Assembly: GCA_903929315.1 (NCBI GenBank)
Contig: CAIYUC010000133.1
Span: 1 to 34,192, forward strand
Source of the DNA: an uncultured Bacteroidales bacterium
GTDB taxonomy: Bacteria; Bacteroidota; Bacteroidia; Bacteroidales; FEN-979
DNA length: 34,192 nucleotides
Direction of reading: 5' to 3'
The notes below the pieces were generated by a model. The model was not told where the DNA came from, did no database searches, and worked only from the letters and a program-made list of their open reading frames with translations. The stretch's first letter is position 1. Every line of letters starts with the position of its first letter. This document shows positions 6,662 through 16,302 of this stretch, piece after piece. The position numbers were made by a program, and so were the translations under genes.

Positions 6662-8218
6662 ATGACCATCCTCTCCCTCTCAACTCTCGAAACATGGCTC
6701 TGGGACTCCGCTAACATACTTCGGGGTAGCATTGACTCCTCCGACTTTAAAAACTACATCTTCGGATTGCTTTTTCTCAAGAGAGCCAATGATGTTTACG
6801 AAGAAGAGGTCGAAAACATCATGAAGAGGGAAAATCTCAACAAGAAAGACGCTGAAGAGGAACCTTATTTTCGCATCCCTGAAGAAGCTCGTTGGACAGT
6901 TCTCACCGCTAAAACCGAGAACATTGGGGAAGCTCTCGATATAGCCTTTGCTGCTATTGAACGAGACAATACCCAATTGGAGGGTGTTATGACAGCCATC
7001 AAATTTGGAGATAAGGAGAAACTCTCTGATGCAGTCCTTCAGCGGCTTTTAAGGCACTTCAACCAGTATTCCCTTCGAAATTCAGAACTCTACACTCCTG
7101 ATGTTTTGGGCGATGCATATGAATACCTGATCAAGATGTTTGCTGACGATGCAGGGAAGAAAGGTGGAGAATTTTATACACCAAAAGGGGTTGTAAGATT
7201 GATTGTCAGACTTATCAAACCTCAGCCGAAGAATCTGGTCTTTGACCCAACCTCTGGCTCAGGAGGTATGTTGATCGAATCAGCCAAGTACATTGCCGAA
7301 CAACCAAATGGTAAGATCGGGAATAATATCAACGTCTCTCTGTTCGGACAGGAAAAGAACCTTGGCACATGGGCGATATGCAAGATCAACATGATCCTGC
7401 ACAACTTCATGGATGCGGATATTAGAAAGGGGGATACGCTGACTGATCCCAAGCACAAAGATGAGAAGAACAACCTGATGCTGTTTGATCGTGTGATCGC
7501 AAATCCTCCATTTTCACAAGATAAATGGTGGACTTCAGCCGAAACCAATTTAGAGAAAAAGCTCGATAAAGATGGTAAGGAGAAGGAGATTACACCGAAC
7601 TATAACAAGGTTGTGGTAGATAAATTCGGACGTTTTCAATTTGGTATTCCGCCCCGTAGCTATGGTGATCTTGCTTTTCTCCAGCATATGGTTGCCGTTT
7701 TAAAGGAAGATGGTAAAATGGGGATTGTGCTGCCGCACGGTACCCTGTTTCGTGGTGGAACTGAAGGAGCTATACGAGAGAAATTGCTTGAAAAGGATAT
7801 TATCGAGGGGATCGTTGGATTGCCTTCTGCCCTTTTTTATAACACTGGTATACCAGCTTCAGTTTGGATTATTAACAAATCGAAACCTGAAAGACTCAAA
7901 AACAAGGTGATCGTTATTGATGCATCCAGCGAATACAAAGAGGGGAAGGTGCAGAATCAGCTTGAGGAAAAAGATATCGCCAAGGTTGTTGATGCATATG
8001 ATGGTGAGGTGGATATCAACAAGTTCATGCGGGTTGTGGGAATGGCTGAGATCAAAGAAAATGATTACAACCTGAATATCTCACGGTATATTGACGCAAA
8101 TGAAGCTGAAGAAGAGATTGATTTGAAAGTTGTTCTGGAATCTATTGCTCAGCTTGAAGACAAAGAGAAATCTATTGATGAAAAGTTGAACCAGTATCTT
8201 AAGGAGCTTGGGTTATGA
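6662..8218 (+). CDS. hsdM: Type I restriction-modification DNA methyltransferase subunit M
   Basis: The 518-residue protein has the HsdM_N helical domain (about 5-150, 'LWDSANILRGSIDSSDFKNY'). It is followed by an adenine-N6 methyltransferase domain with the SAM-binding motif I 'FDPTSGSGGM' (194-203) and the catalytic motif IV NPPF (281-284). With HsdS it methylates adenine in a bipartite DNA target; with HsdR added it forms the restriction complex. Length is normal. Its stop overlaps the hsdS start (ATGA), indicating coupled translation. The gene is GC-rich compared with its neighbours (about 48% in one sampled line). No clear promoter was found in the 75 bases upstream. Confidence 0.97.
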   Translation: MTILSLSTLETWLWDSANILRGSIDSSDFKNYIFGLLFLKRANDVYEEEVENIMKRENLNKKDAEEEPYFRIPEEARWTVLTAKTENIGEALDIAFAAIERDNTQLEGVMTAIKFGDKEKLSDAVLQRLLRHFNQYSLRNSELYTPDVLGDAYEYLIKMFADDAGKKGGEFYTPKGVVRLIVRLIKPQPKNLVFDPTSGSGGMLIESAKYIAEQPNGKIGNNINVSLFGQEKNLGTWAICKINMILHNFMDADIRKGDTLTDPKHKDEKNNLMLFDRVIANPPFSQDKWWTSAETNLEKKLDKDGKEKEITPNYNKVVVDKFGRFQFGIPPRSYGDLAFLQHMVAVLKEDGKMGIVLPHGTLFRGGTEGAIREKLLEKDIIEGIVGLPSALFYNTGIPASVWIINKSKPERLKNKVIVIDASSEYKEGKVQNQLEEKDIAKVVDAYDGEVDINKFMRVVGMAEIKENDYNLNISRYIDANEAEEEIDLKVVLESIAQLEDKEKSIDEKLNQYLKELGL

Positions 8219-9477
8219 GGGAAGGATACAAGGATACACCGATTGGAATGATTCCTGAAAATTGGGATGTTGCAAAACTTGGTTCAGAAGTTGAACTCAT
8301 TCACGGTTATCAATTTCGCTCAGATGATTTTGTTGAAAAAGGTATTCCTGTAATAAAAATAGGAAATGTTATTGGATCGAAACTTGATTTAAGTGAATTG
8401 ACGTACATTGATCCCAATAGATTCAATGACTTTAAACAATACGAAATTAAGGATGGTGATATCTTGATGTCTTTAACAGGGAATATTGGTAGAGTGATAG
8501 AAGTAACAAACTTACCATATGAAGTTGTACAAAATTATCGTGTAGGCAAATTTGAATCTAAATCTCACCATAGGCTGGTTAAAAGATACATCAAATATTT
8601 GCTTACTTCTAATATTGTTCTTGATCAGCTTAACAAATTTGCCAATCAGTCAGCACAAGCAAATTTTGGTAAACAAGACATGGATAAAATTTGGATTGCT
8701 TTACCAAATTCAATAGAAGAGCAATCTAAGATAGCCTCTATCCTCTCCACCATTGACGATAAGATCGATGCTATCAGTGAAAGAATAACCCAAACCCAGC
8801 AACTTAAAATTGGTTTGATGCAAAGATTGCTTACAAGAGGCATCGGGCATACAAAGTTCAAAAATTCACTGCTGGGGGAAATTCCTGAGAGTTGGGAGAT
8901 ACACAGATTGTCAGATATAGCAATTATAAATGACGAATCACTTTCAAACGATACCGATCCTGAATATTCATTTCAGTACATAGATTTAACATCCGTCAAG
9001 GTGGGGAAGATTGACTTCCCCAGCGAAACCATTCAATTTAAGAATGCACCATCAAGAGCAAGGCGAATTCTTAAGAATGGTGATGTCCTTATGGCTACTG
9101 TGAGACCAAACTTGCTCGGCTATTCGATAGCTGATTTCGACACAACTGACATTGTTTGTTCTACGGGATTTGCAGTAATTACTCCACGTCAAAAAATATT
9201 GGGACAATTCATTTACCAATCTCTTTATAGTGAATCAATGCAATGCCAAATTCAAAAATTATTGGTAGGGTCAAATTATCCTGCAATAAATTCCACAGAC
9301 GTTGAAAATTTAAAAGTTTCGCTCCCTCCATATTCTGAACAACATGAAATTTCTGAAATACTCTGTACTGTTGATCAAAAACTTATAATCCTACAGGATA
9401 AAAAAAACGAATACGATAAGCTAAAACAGGGACTGATGCAACAATTATTGACAGGAAAAATTCGTGTATCTTCTTAA
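8215..9477 (+). CDS. hsdS: Type I restriction-modification specificity subunit S
   Basis: The 420-residue protein has two target-recognition domains in tandem. The first opens with 'PIGMIPENWDVAKLG' (about 10-190) and the second with 'LLGEIPESWEIHRLSD' (about 220-400). Each is followed by a conserved helix ('QQLKIGLMQRLLTRGI' and 'KLKQGLMQQLLTGKI') that sets the spacing between half-sites. It chooses the bipartite sequence that HsdM methylates and HsdR polices. The start overlaps the hsdM stop. No second hsdS, recombinase or inverted copy was seen, so there is no sign of phase-variable shuffling. The target sequence cannot be predicted by eye. Confidence 0.96.
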   Translation: MREGYKDTPIGMIPENWDVAKLGSEVELIHGYQFRSDDFVEKGIPVIKIGNVIGSKLDLSELTYIDPNRFNDFKQYEIKDGDILMSLTGNIGRVIEVTNLPYEVVQNYRVGKFESKSHHRLVKRYIKYLLTSNIVLDQLNKFANQSAQANFGKQDMDKIWIALPNSIEEQSKIASILSTIDDKIDAISERITQTQQLKIGLMQRLLTRGIGHTKFKNSLLGEIPESWEIHRLSDIAIINDESLSNDTDPEYSFQYIDLTSVKVGKIDFPSETIQFKNAPSRARRILKNGDVLMATVRPNLLGYSIADFDTTDIVCSTGFAVITPRQKILGQFIYQSLYSESMQCQIQKLLVGSNYPAINSTDVENLKVSLPPYSEQHEISEILCTVDQKLIILQDKKNEYDKLKQGLMQQLLTGKIRVSS

Positions 9478-9489
9478 ATTACAGAGCAA

Positions 9490-10143
9490 ATGAAAAATTA
9501 TGCAGAAGAATTAGCTTATTGGTACTTCAGATTCAATGGTTTCTTTCCATTAAATAATTATGTAACTCATCCTGAAGAAAGAATAAATGGAGAAGGGTAT
9601 TCAGATACAGATATTATTGCAATTAAACCTAATGGGGTGAGGGAACTTGTGGGGTTACGCACACCTATTGACTATTGCAATTTTCTTCGTGAGGCTGTAA
9701 TTAATCCTAATATAGGGAAAAACATTGGCATTATATGTGAAGTAAAAGCAGGAATTCCACCAATGGATGCTGTTGATAATGAGAATATCTATGCACAGGT
9801 AGATAGATTAGGTATTCCATATAATCACCCTGTAGGACAAGCGGAAGGGATTCCTTTACCACTTAACTTGAACCCAAATAGAGATATTAATGATCCAAGG
9901 GGTCTCATCTATTTTGATGCAAACATAGCGGTATATAGGTTTATCTGTAAACGAAATGATAATCATTACATGGAGAATGATCGTTCATGGGGGATATTGA
10001 ATATCAATACAATTATAACTTTTATGACCAACCAACGGTTTGCACAACAGATCGCAAAGGCACATGGCTGGCATCAATATGATTCGTCTTTAATTCAATT
10101 TCTGTTAAGACATCGTGAATTAATAGCAGTTCCTCATGTATAA
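9490..10143 (+). CDS. PD-(D/E)XK-like protein embedded between hsdS and hsdR
   Basis: The 217-residue soluble protein begins MKNYAEELAYWYFRFNGFFP, a helix typical of small nuclease-like domains. It shows Asp39/Asp41 in 'YSDTDIIAI' and Glu84-Val-Lys86 in 'GIICEVKAG', the D...ExK layout of the PD-(D/E)XK superfamily. The C-terminal half is unassigned. It begins 12 bases after hsdS and its last 8 bases overlap hsdR, so it is a translated member of the hsd operon. It is AT-rich (about 28% GC in one sampled line) next to GC-rich hsdR, suggesting separate origin. I do not recognise a named family. A role as an accessory nuclease or in control of restriction is inference. Confidence 0.72.
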   Translation: MKNYAEELAYWYFRFNGFFPLNNYVTHPEERINGEGYSDTDIIAIKPNGVRELVGLRTPIDYCNFLREAVINPNIGKNIGIICEVKAGIPPMDAVDNENIYAQVDRLGIPYNHPVGQAEGIPLPLNLNPNRDINDPRGLIYFDANIAVYRFICKRNDNHYMENDRSWGILNINTIITFMTNQRFAQQIAKAHGWHQYDSSLIQFLLRHRELIAVPHV

Positions 10144-13100
10144 CTCACCAGAATACATCCACTCCGAACTCCCCGCTATTGAGCTTTTCAAAAAGCTCAA
10201 ATATGAGTATTATGATGGCGAACTTACTGATGAACGGAATGATATCTCTGAGGTGATCCTGAAAGATAGACTGCTTAAAGCCATCAAACGGATCAACACA
10301 ACCAGCGATTGGGAAATCAGCGATAACAATATCCAGAAGGCTTTCAATGAATTGACAAACATCTACTCAGCATCTCTGATGGAATCCAACCAAAAGGCTT
10401 GGGAACTGATCAGGGGAGCCATTTTCCCAGTTAAACAGGTTATTAACGGCAAAGAGGAATATAAATCCGTTTCTTTCATTGATTACAAAAATCCTGAAAA
10501 TAATGATTTTCTGGTTGTCAACCAGATGAAGTTCCACGGAAGGTTGATGAATTCCATTCCTGATCTCACGGTTTTCTTAAATGGTTTACCTATTGCCATC
10601 ATCGAATGTAAATCCCCCGATTCACTGAGTGCTTTTGAGAAATCATACGAAGACCTCAAATATTACCAGCAAAACTCTGAAAAGCTGCTCTGGTACAACC
10701 AGATTTGTGTAGGTATCTTCAAGGTTGGGGGAAGGTACGGAGCCATTGGCGCAGGGAAACCCCATTATTCATTTTACCGAACCAAAGATACCGATGATGT
10801 GGAGGCACTCTTAGGAGAAACACCCACCGCACAGGATATTCTTATCTACAATCTTTTCAAAAAAGAGAACCTTCTTGATCTCATCCGTCATTTTGTGATC
10901 TTTGAATTAGATGAAGGTAGGATCATCAAGAAACTTCCACGCTATCCCCAGATCAGGGCAACCAACAAAGCCATCAAAAAGTTTCAGGAACAGAATCAGG
11001 GTGGGGTTATCTGGCATACTCAGGGCAGTGGAAAGAGCCTGACCATGGCTTATATCACCCGCAAACTTCAGGCAGAAGAGTTTGGATTTAAAAATCCAAC
11101 TGTCATCATCATGACCGACAGAATTGATCTCGATACACAGATCACCAACACATTTATCAATTGTGGGTTCAAGAATGTTAATCGGGCATCTTCGGTGGTT
11201 CATTTGGAAAAACTGCTCAAGAATGACTACGGTGGAATTATTACAACAACTTTACAGAAATTTCAGGAACAAGACAAAGAAACCACCGAAACCACAGACC
11301 TGACGGAACAGGAAGAAACCCGAAATCAGCTCATTGAGAAAACCATCAAAGATGGAACCCTAACCAAAATTACTAAGGTTCTGGAAAACGGGAAATGGAT
11401 TGAGATCAAACGGGAAGAAATACATCTGGAAGAACTGTCCAGTAAGGAAAATCTATATGTGATGGTTGATGAAGCGCATCGAAGTCACTATGGGTTTCTG
11501 GCTGCCTTCATGAGAACCGTCTTACCCAAAGCAAAGTTTCTGGCATTCACAGGCACCCCGATCTCCAAAGAAGAGAAATCAACTTTGGGTGAATTCTACG
11601 GTGGTTCTTACATTGATGTTTATACCATTAAGGAATCTGTTACGGATGGTGCGACTGTCGAGTTGTTCTATGATGAGGGTATTGCCAGACTGGACGTTAA
11701 AAAAGAAGAGCTGGATAAACAATTTGAAGCTGAATTCGGGAACCTTTCTGAGGAGAAACAGGATAAACTTAAGGATGAAGCTCTGAACAAGTACCAACTT
11801 TCAACCGAGAGAATAGAAGCCATCACCCGTCACATCATCGACCATTATACCAATAAAATCCTTCCTGATGGTCATAAAGCAATGATCGTTTGTGACGGAA
11901 GACCGATGGCAATGAAATATAAAGAGACATTTGAACGCCTAAAAAATCAAAGATTACATACCCTGAACACCAAAGTAGTGATCAGTCTGGGTTCCCCAAA
12001 ATCAGATTTTATAGCGAGAGAAGTCTATGAGATTATAGATTACAACAAAACACACGAAAACAAAAAGCTACTTCTTGTTACTCCTAACGAATTGATCAAA
12101 GATACAATCGAGAATTTCAAATTACCCTTTGGGAATGAAGCTGACAAAGAATTATCAGGAAAACGCAGGTACGATAACACAGCGATCCTGATCGTTTCTG
12201 ATATGCTTTTAACAGGATATGATGTACCCATTGCCTCATGCTTGTATCTTGATAAACCATTGAGAGAGCACAGCCTCCTTCAAGCCATTGCACGTGTTAA
12301 CCGCACCAGAGAAGGCAAGAAAGCAGGGTTCATTGTTGATTATTTTGGTATCACTGCATTTCTGATACAGGCATTAGAAATTTTCTCTGGTGATCTGAAG
12401 GCATCGAACATCATGAAGAACCTCTCAGAAGAACTGCCACGGTTGGAGATGAACCATAATAAACTGGTCAATTTCTTTAAACCCATAGGCAAGGATCGTA
12501 ACTATGAAAGAAATCAGTTCATAGATGAAGCCATCAGATACATTGAGCCCAACAACCTCAGGGATGAATTCAAGGAACTGCTCAGGAATTTCAATAAATC
12601 CATTGGTATTATCCTGCCCAATGTGGCTGCCAGAAAATATGAATCCGATTTCAAATTGTTCAATGAGATCAAGATCAGGGCAAGGAATGCCTATCCCGAT
12701 GATGAAGAACTGAAGATTACAAGGGATGAAAGTCTGAAGCTCCAAAAAATGGTTGACCAGCATTTGAAAGCCACAGGCGTTGAAAATCTGCTTCAGGAAC
12801 CCATTTCGATCATTGATAAGGATAAGTTTCGGGAAGATATTCTGAATGCATCCCCAGCCACCAAGGAACTCAAGATGCGCAACAACCTCAAGCACATCAT
12901 CAAGGTCGGGCTGGATCGGAATCCTGATTTCTTCAAACCCCTCGCCCAACGTTTGGAGGAACTCATTAAAGAACGGGAAGCAGATCAGATCACGCAGCTT
13001 AAGTTGCTGGAAGCATTTTCTGAGATACAGGATATCATCATCAATGAGAACAAAGAGGGGAAAGAGAAAGGGTTTGAAACTGAAGATCAGCTCGTGGTTT

Positions 13101-13330
13101 ATAATACTATGAAAACCATCTTTAATGATAAGGCTGAGGATGCAACACGAAAAATCTATGAAGCCATCGAAGGAGAAATGAGCATTGTGGGCTGGGAAGA
13201 TAAAGGAACGGTGCGCAAAGAGATGGAAAATAAGATCATAAAGGTCTTGGTGCAGAAAATGGAGCGAAGTGTCGCCCGTCAAAAGGCAAAGGAACTGGTT
13301 GAACTAATAGATAAAAATAGTCATGCCTGA
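10136..13330 (+). CDS. hsdR: Type I restriction endonuclease subunit R
   Basis: The 1064-residue protein has three expected parts. The first is an N-terminal PD-(D/E)XK nuclease (Asp143 in 'PDLTVFLNG', Glu157-Cys-Lys159 in 'AIIECKSP'). The second is an SF2 translocase with Walker A 'HTQGSGKS' (294-301), the DEAH box at 445-448, motif III 'AFTGTP', and the later motifs 'LLTGYDVP' and 'QAIARVNRTR'. The third is a C-terminal helical region that binds the methylase. It moves DNA past the HsdMS complex and cuts at a distance when the target is unmethylated. All catalytic motifs are intact and length is normal. The gene overlaps both neighbours by 8 bases. Confidence 0.97.
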   Translation: MYNSPEYIHSELPAIELFKKLKYEYYDGELTDERNDISEVILKDRLLKAIKRINTTSDWEISDNNIQKAFNELTNIYSASLMESNQKAWELIRGAIFPVKQVINGKEEYKSVSFIDYKNPENNDFLVVNQMKFHGRLMNSIPDLTVFLNGLPIAIIECKSPDSLSAFEKSYEDLKYYQQNSEKLLWYNQICVGIFKVGGRYGAIGAGKPHYSFYRTKDTDDVEALLGETPTAQDILIYNLFKKENLLDLIRHFVIFELDEGRIIKKLPRYPQIRATNKAIKKFQEQNQGGVIWHTQGSGKSLTMAYITRKLQAEEFGFKNPTVIIMTDRIDLDTQITNTFINCGFKNVNRASSVVHLEKLLKNDYGGIITTTLQKFQEQDKETTETTDLTEQEETRNQLIEKTIKDGTLTKITKVLENGKWIEIKREEIHLEELSSKENLYVMVDEAHRSHYGFLAAFMRTVLPKAKFLAFTGTPISKEEKSTLGEFYGGSYIDVYTIKESVTDGATVELFYDEGIARLDVKKEELDKQFEAEFGNLSEEKQDKLKDEALNKYQLSTERIEAITRHIIDHYTNKILPDGHKAMIVCDGRPMAMKYKETFERLKNQRLHTLNTKVVISLGSPKSDFIAREVYEIIDYNKTHENKKLLLVTPNELIKDTIENFKLPFGNEADKELSGKRRYDNTAILIVSDMLLTGYDVPIASCLYLDKPLREHSLLQAIARVNRTREGKKAGFIVDYFGITAFLIQALEIFSGDLKASNIMKNLSEELPRLEMNHNKLVNFFKPIGKDRNYERNQFIDEAIRYIEPNNLRDEFKELLRNFNKSIGIILPNVAARKYESDFKLFNEIKIRARNAYPDDEELKITRDESLKLQKMVDQHLKATGVENLLQEPISIIDKDKFREDILNASPATKELKMRNNLKHIIKVGLDRNPDFFKPLAQRLEELIKEREADQITQLKLLEAFSEIQDIIINENKEGKEKGFETEDQLVVYNTMKTIFNDKAEDATRKIYEAIEGEMSIVGWEDKGTVRKEMENKIIKVLVQKMERSVARQKAKELVELIDKNSHA

Positions 13331-14012
13331 GGTGCGATACGGTGATCGGACAATTGAATACTCAATTCAGCAGCGAAACGGGCTTAAATCGCATTATATT
13401 GTTGTAGAGAAGAACCATGGTGTGATCCTAAAGGGAGCCCCCATCTCAGAAACTCAGGCGAACAAATACATTCTTAAAAAAGCCAGATGGATTCTGGATA
13501 AGCTAAGTCTGGTTGAATCCGTGAAGGAAGGTGATATCGTGACAGGTTCCAGAATCCTGTATCTCGGAAAGAAATATTACACTGAGGTTTATTACAATGA
13601 CAGCATTTCGGAAACAAAGATCGAGTTCAATCATTCCAGATTCAAGATCACAACCTCTGGTAAGAATACTCAGATTGATATTCATCACACTTTGGATGAG
13701 TTCTTCCGAGAGAAAGCAGCCGAAAAGATCGCCCCAAGAGTGGAACAATGGTCAAAGAAGATGGGCACAGTATATGGATTGCTACACATTCGAAAACAGA
13801 CCAAACGTTGGGGAAGCTGCACTCCCCGAAACAATATTGTCATCAATACTGAGGCTATAAAATTGCCATTTTCTCTGATTGACTACCTGATCGTCCATGA
13901 ACTCTGTCATGTTAAGTATAACGATCACTCTAAGGCATTCTGGGCAGAAGTTGGAAAATACTTGAGGAATTGGAAGGAATTGGATGAGAGGATGAGGGGG
14001 ATGAGAATGTAA
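13323..14012 (+). CDS. YgjP-type (M48-like) metal-dependent hydrolase
   Basis: The 229-residue protein carries the zinc metallopeptidase signature HELCH (192-196) followed by His202 ('YNDHSKAFW') as the third ligand. Preceding it are 'KRWGSCTPRNNIVIN' and 'LPFSLIDYLIVHEL', the conserved blocks of the YgjP/DUF45 family. It is probably cytosolic: no signal or membrane segment is seen. Such genes frequently sit next to hsdR, but the substrate is not established. It overlaps hsdR by 8 bases and therefore belongs to the same transcript. A role in turning over restriction subunits is possible but unproven. Confidence 0.9.
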   Translation: MPEVRYGDRTIEYSIQQRNGLKSHYIVVEKNHGVILKGAPISETQANKYILKKARWILDKLSLVESVKEGDIVTGSRILYLGKKYYTEVYYNDSISETKIEFNHSRFKITTSGKNTQIDIHHTLDEFFREKAAEKIAPRVEQWSKKMGTVYGLLHIRKQTKRWGSCTPRNNIVINTEAIKLPFSLIDYLIVHELCHVKYNDHSKAFWAEVGKYLRNWKELDERMRGMRM

Positions 14013-14062
14013 TTTGATTGTTGAAATTTATATGATTTGGTATAACTGAAAAAAGAAATAAA

Positions 14063-14887
14063 ATGAAAAGTGAAGAACAAATTCATTATGAAAGTTTAAT
14101 TTCATTTTTGAAATGGGGACTCAGTATTGTTGGAACATTTATACTTATATTAGTTTCAATAGCTGTTTTTATGACCTATAATAGTTTTTCTGATTTTAAG
14201 AAAGAATTAAAAGAAAATATTAACGAATCAAAGAATCAAATAAACGAATTAGTAAAAACTTCAAATGCAGCGATTAAGGAAAATAAAGAGGAATCCAATG
14301 CTGCAATTAAAGAATTAAAGGAGCAAGTTGATAAAAGTATTATCTATATTAGAGATGATGCTAAAGTATTAGCCCTTTCATCAGCAGAAAGGAAAATAGA
14401 AGAGGCATTTAAAGATAAAAATATTCAAAAACTTATCAATGATGCAGCAGAAAATGAGATTGATAGCAGACTGAAAGAAATTGTAGGTAATCAAACTGAA
14501 CAGATTCAAGACTTTAGTTATGCAATTTATAAATTTAATCAAGGTAATAGAATAGGACTTGATATACTTGATAGCATAAAAAGAAATTCAAAAATTTTGT
14601 CATTAAAAGCGTATGCGGAAAAAATAATCAAGGAAAAAGCAAAGGAATATGAATTGACTTGGACAGAAGTGAAATGCCAAAATGACGGTGATTACGGTTT
14701 ATTAGAGATGAAACGGGACACGACTGAATTAGGAAAACGGAAAGCAATTGAAAAATGTAAAAGTATAATCTTAACGAGTTGGGATTTGGGCGGAGTGGCA
14801 TGGGCTACCCAATTATTGAGATGTATAACAAAAAGAAAATTTGAAATGTTTGATTTGGAAGCTGTTCGGAATTTTAAAGACTATTAA
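14063..14887 (+). CDS. Membrane-anchored coiled-coil protein of unknown function
   Basis: The 274-residue protein has one transmembrane helix (about 18-39, 'LSIVGTFILILVSIAVF') after a short N-terminal tail, then a long charged coiled coil rich in Lys/Glu/Asn (about 42-110). The C-terminal domain is soluble and holds 'KRKAIEKCKSIILTSWDLGG'. The family is not recognised. It lies between the YgjP and DUF2130 genes, 50 and 39 bases from each, on the same strand. The DNA is AT-rich (about 28% GC in one sampled line), unlike both neighbours. It could anchor or sense for the following DUF2130 protein, which is also coiled coil; that is inference. Confidence 0.65.
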   Translation: MKSEEQIHYESLISFLKWGLSIVGTFILILVSIAVFMTYNSFSDFKKELKENINESKNQINELVKTSNAAIKENKEESNAAIKELKEQVDKSIIYIRDDAKVLALSSAERKIEEAFKDKNIQKLINDAAENEIDSRLKEIVGNQTEQIQDFSYAIYKFNQGNRIGLDILDSIKRNSKILSLKAYAEKIIKEKAKEYELTWTEVKCQNDGDYGLLEMKRDTTELGKRKAIEKCKSIILTSWDLGGVAWATQLLRCITKRKFEMFDLEAVRNFKDY

Positions 14888-14926
14888 ACCTTTTTGTGTA
14901 AATAAAGATTTGAAAAAAACAATCTT

Positions 14927-16177
14927 ATGCCCCAAACCACAAAAATAACTTGCCCCAAATGTGGGAATGAATTCGCAGTCGAAGATGTGATCTCTAAGCA
15001 GATCGAAGAGAAATATCGTGCTGAACTCAATGAAAAGATCACGGAGATTCAAGAAGAATATAAGGCAAAAGAAACCAAACTCACTCAGAAAGAGGCTGAT
15101 CTGAAGAAGCTCCAGTCGGATATTGACATTCAGGTTGCCGAGAAGCTAAAGGCTGAGACTTTGAAGAAATCAAAAGAAATCAAAGCACAATTGGCTCAAG
15201 AGTATGAGGATCAGATAAAATCCTTGACCGATGCCAACACTGAAACCCAGAAGAAGTTATCCTACCTGAAGAAAGCTAAAATTGAGAACGAACAGTTAAA
15301 ACAAAAACTCGAAACCCAAAAACAAGACCTTGAACTTGAATACGAACAAAAGATGACCGACAGGTTGAAAGAGGAGACTAATACGATCCGCCAAAGAGAG
15401 GGGGACAGGGTAGAATTAAAGCTGAAAGAAAAAGACGAAGTCATCAACTCCATGAAAGAGCAGATGGAAGTGATGAAGCGCAAAGCTGATCAGGGTTCAA
15501 TGCAACTTCAGGGTGAGGTTCAGGAATTGGTACTCGAAGAAGTCCTGCGATCAATGTTCCAATTCGATCTGATCGAAGAGGTTGGAAAAGGTATCAGGGG
15601 TGCTGATGTGATCCATACCATCAGGAACCGTTTTGGGGTTGATTGTGGTAAGATCGCCTATGAGAGCAAACGAACAAAATCATTCAGCCATGACTGGATC
15701 ACCAAGTTGAAAGCCGATGCTGCTTTGGTTAAAGCTGATCTGCTGGTCATTGTTTCAGAAGCCCTCCCTGAAGAAATAGACCATATCGGACAGATCAATG
15801 GGGTCTGGGTCTGTTCATTTAATGATTTCAAGGGATTGGCAATTGTTTTGCGAGACAGCCTTTTGCGGGTAAGTGAAGCCTTTTCATCCCAAACCAACAA
15901 GGGTGAAAAAATGCAAATGCTCTATGACTACCTGACCAGCAACGAATTTAAATTACAGGTTGGTGCTATTATTGAGGGATTCACAAGTCTTCAAGTAAGC
16001 TACCACAAAGAAAAACGAGCCATGGAGCGTATTTGGAAGGAACGGGAGAAACAATTGGAGAAAGTACTTTTGAACACTAACCATTTCATCGGCTCCGTGA
16101 AAGGTATTGCTGGCACTTCGATTCCAGAATTGAAACAGATTGGAACTGGGGATAATTTGTTGGAGGGGGAAGAATAA
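14927..16177 (+). CDS. DUF2130 protein with N-terminal CxxC and nuclease-like motif
   Basis: The 416-residue protein starts with a 'CPKCGNEF' knuckle (Cys9, Cys12), followed by a long Lys/Glu/Gln-rich coiled coil (about 22-200) and the DUF2130 domain (about 195-345). Within the domain, 'GADVIHTI' (Asp227) and 'YESKRTKS' (Glu246-Ser-Lys248) fit a D...ExK nuclease arrangement, although no activity is established for the family. The C-terminal part ('FKLQVGAIIEGFTSLQ') is helical. The gene is GC-richer than its neighbours (about 47% in a sampled line), like hsdM and hsdR, suggesting it travelled with the hsd core. Confidence 0.85.
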   Translation: MPQTTKITCPKCGNEFAVEDVISKQIEEKYRAELNEKITEIQEEYKAKETKLTQKEADLKKLQSDIDIQVAEKLKAETLKKSKEIKAQLAQEYEDQIKSLTDANTETQKKLSYLKKAKIENEQLKQKLETQKQDLELEYEQKMTDRLKEETNTIRQREGDRVELKLKEKDEVINSMKEQMEVMKRKADQGSMQLQGEVQELVLEEVLRSMFQFDLIEEVGKGIRGADVIHTIRNRFGVDCGKIAYESKRTKSFSHDWITKLKADAALVKADLLVIVSEALPEEIDHIGQINGVWVCSFNDFKGLAIVLRDSLLRVSEAFSSQTNKGEKMQMLYDYLTSNEFKLQVGAIIEGFTSLQVSYHKEKRAMERIWKEREKQLEKVLLNTNHFIGSVKGIAGTSIPELKQIGTGDNLLEGEE

Positions 16178-16302
16178 AATGTAATTGCATATAGAAGAAA
16201 TTGAGAGAAGCCAGCACATTGACAGCTATTTTGCTGTGGTAATAAACTCGTTATCAGTAACCTTATTAAAACGTCAAAACTATTCATAATTCATATTTAA
16301 CA

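Noticed and set aside
8215-9477. Phase-variable hsdS shuffling
   Set aside because: Only one hsdS with two domains; no inverted partial copy or recombinase gene in the window.
12425-13282. 285-codon minus-strand frame inside hsdR
   Set aside because: It is antisense to intact hsdR, and the composition (Phe/Leu/Ile-rich) is that of a shadow frame.
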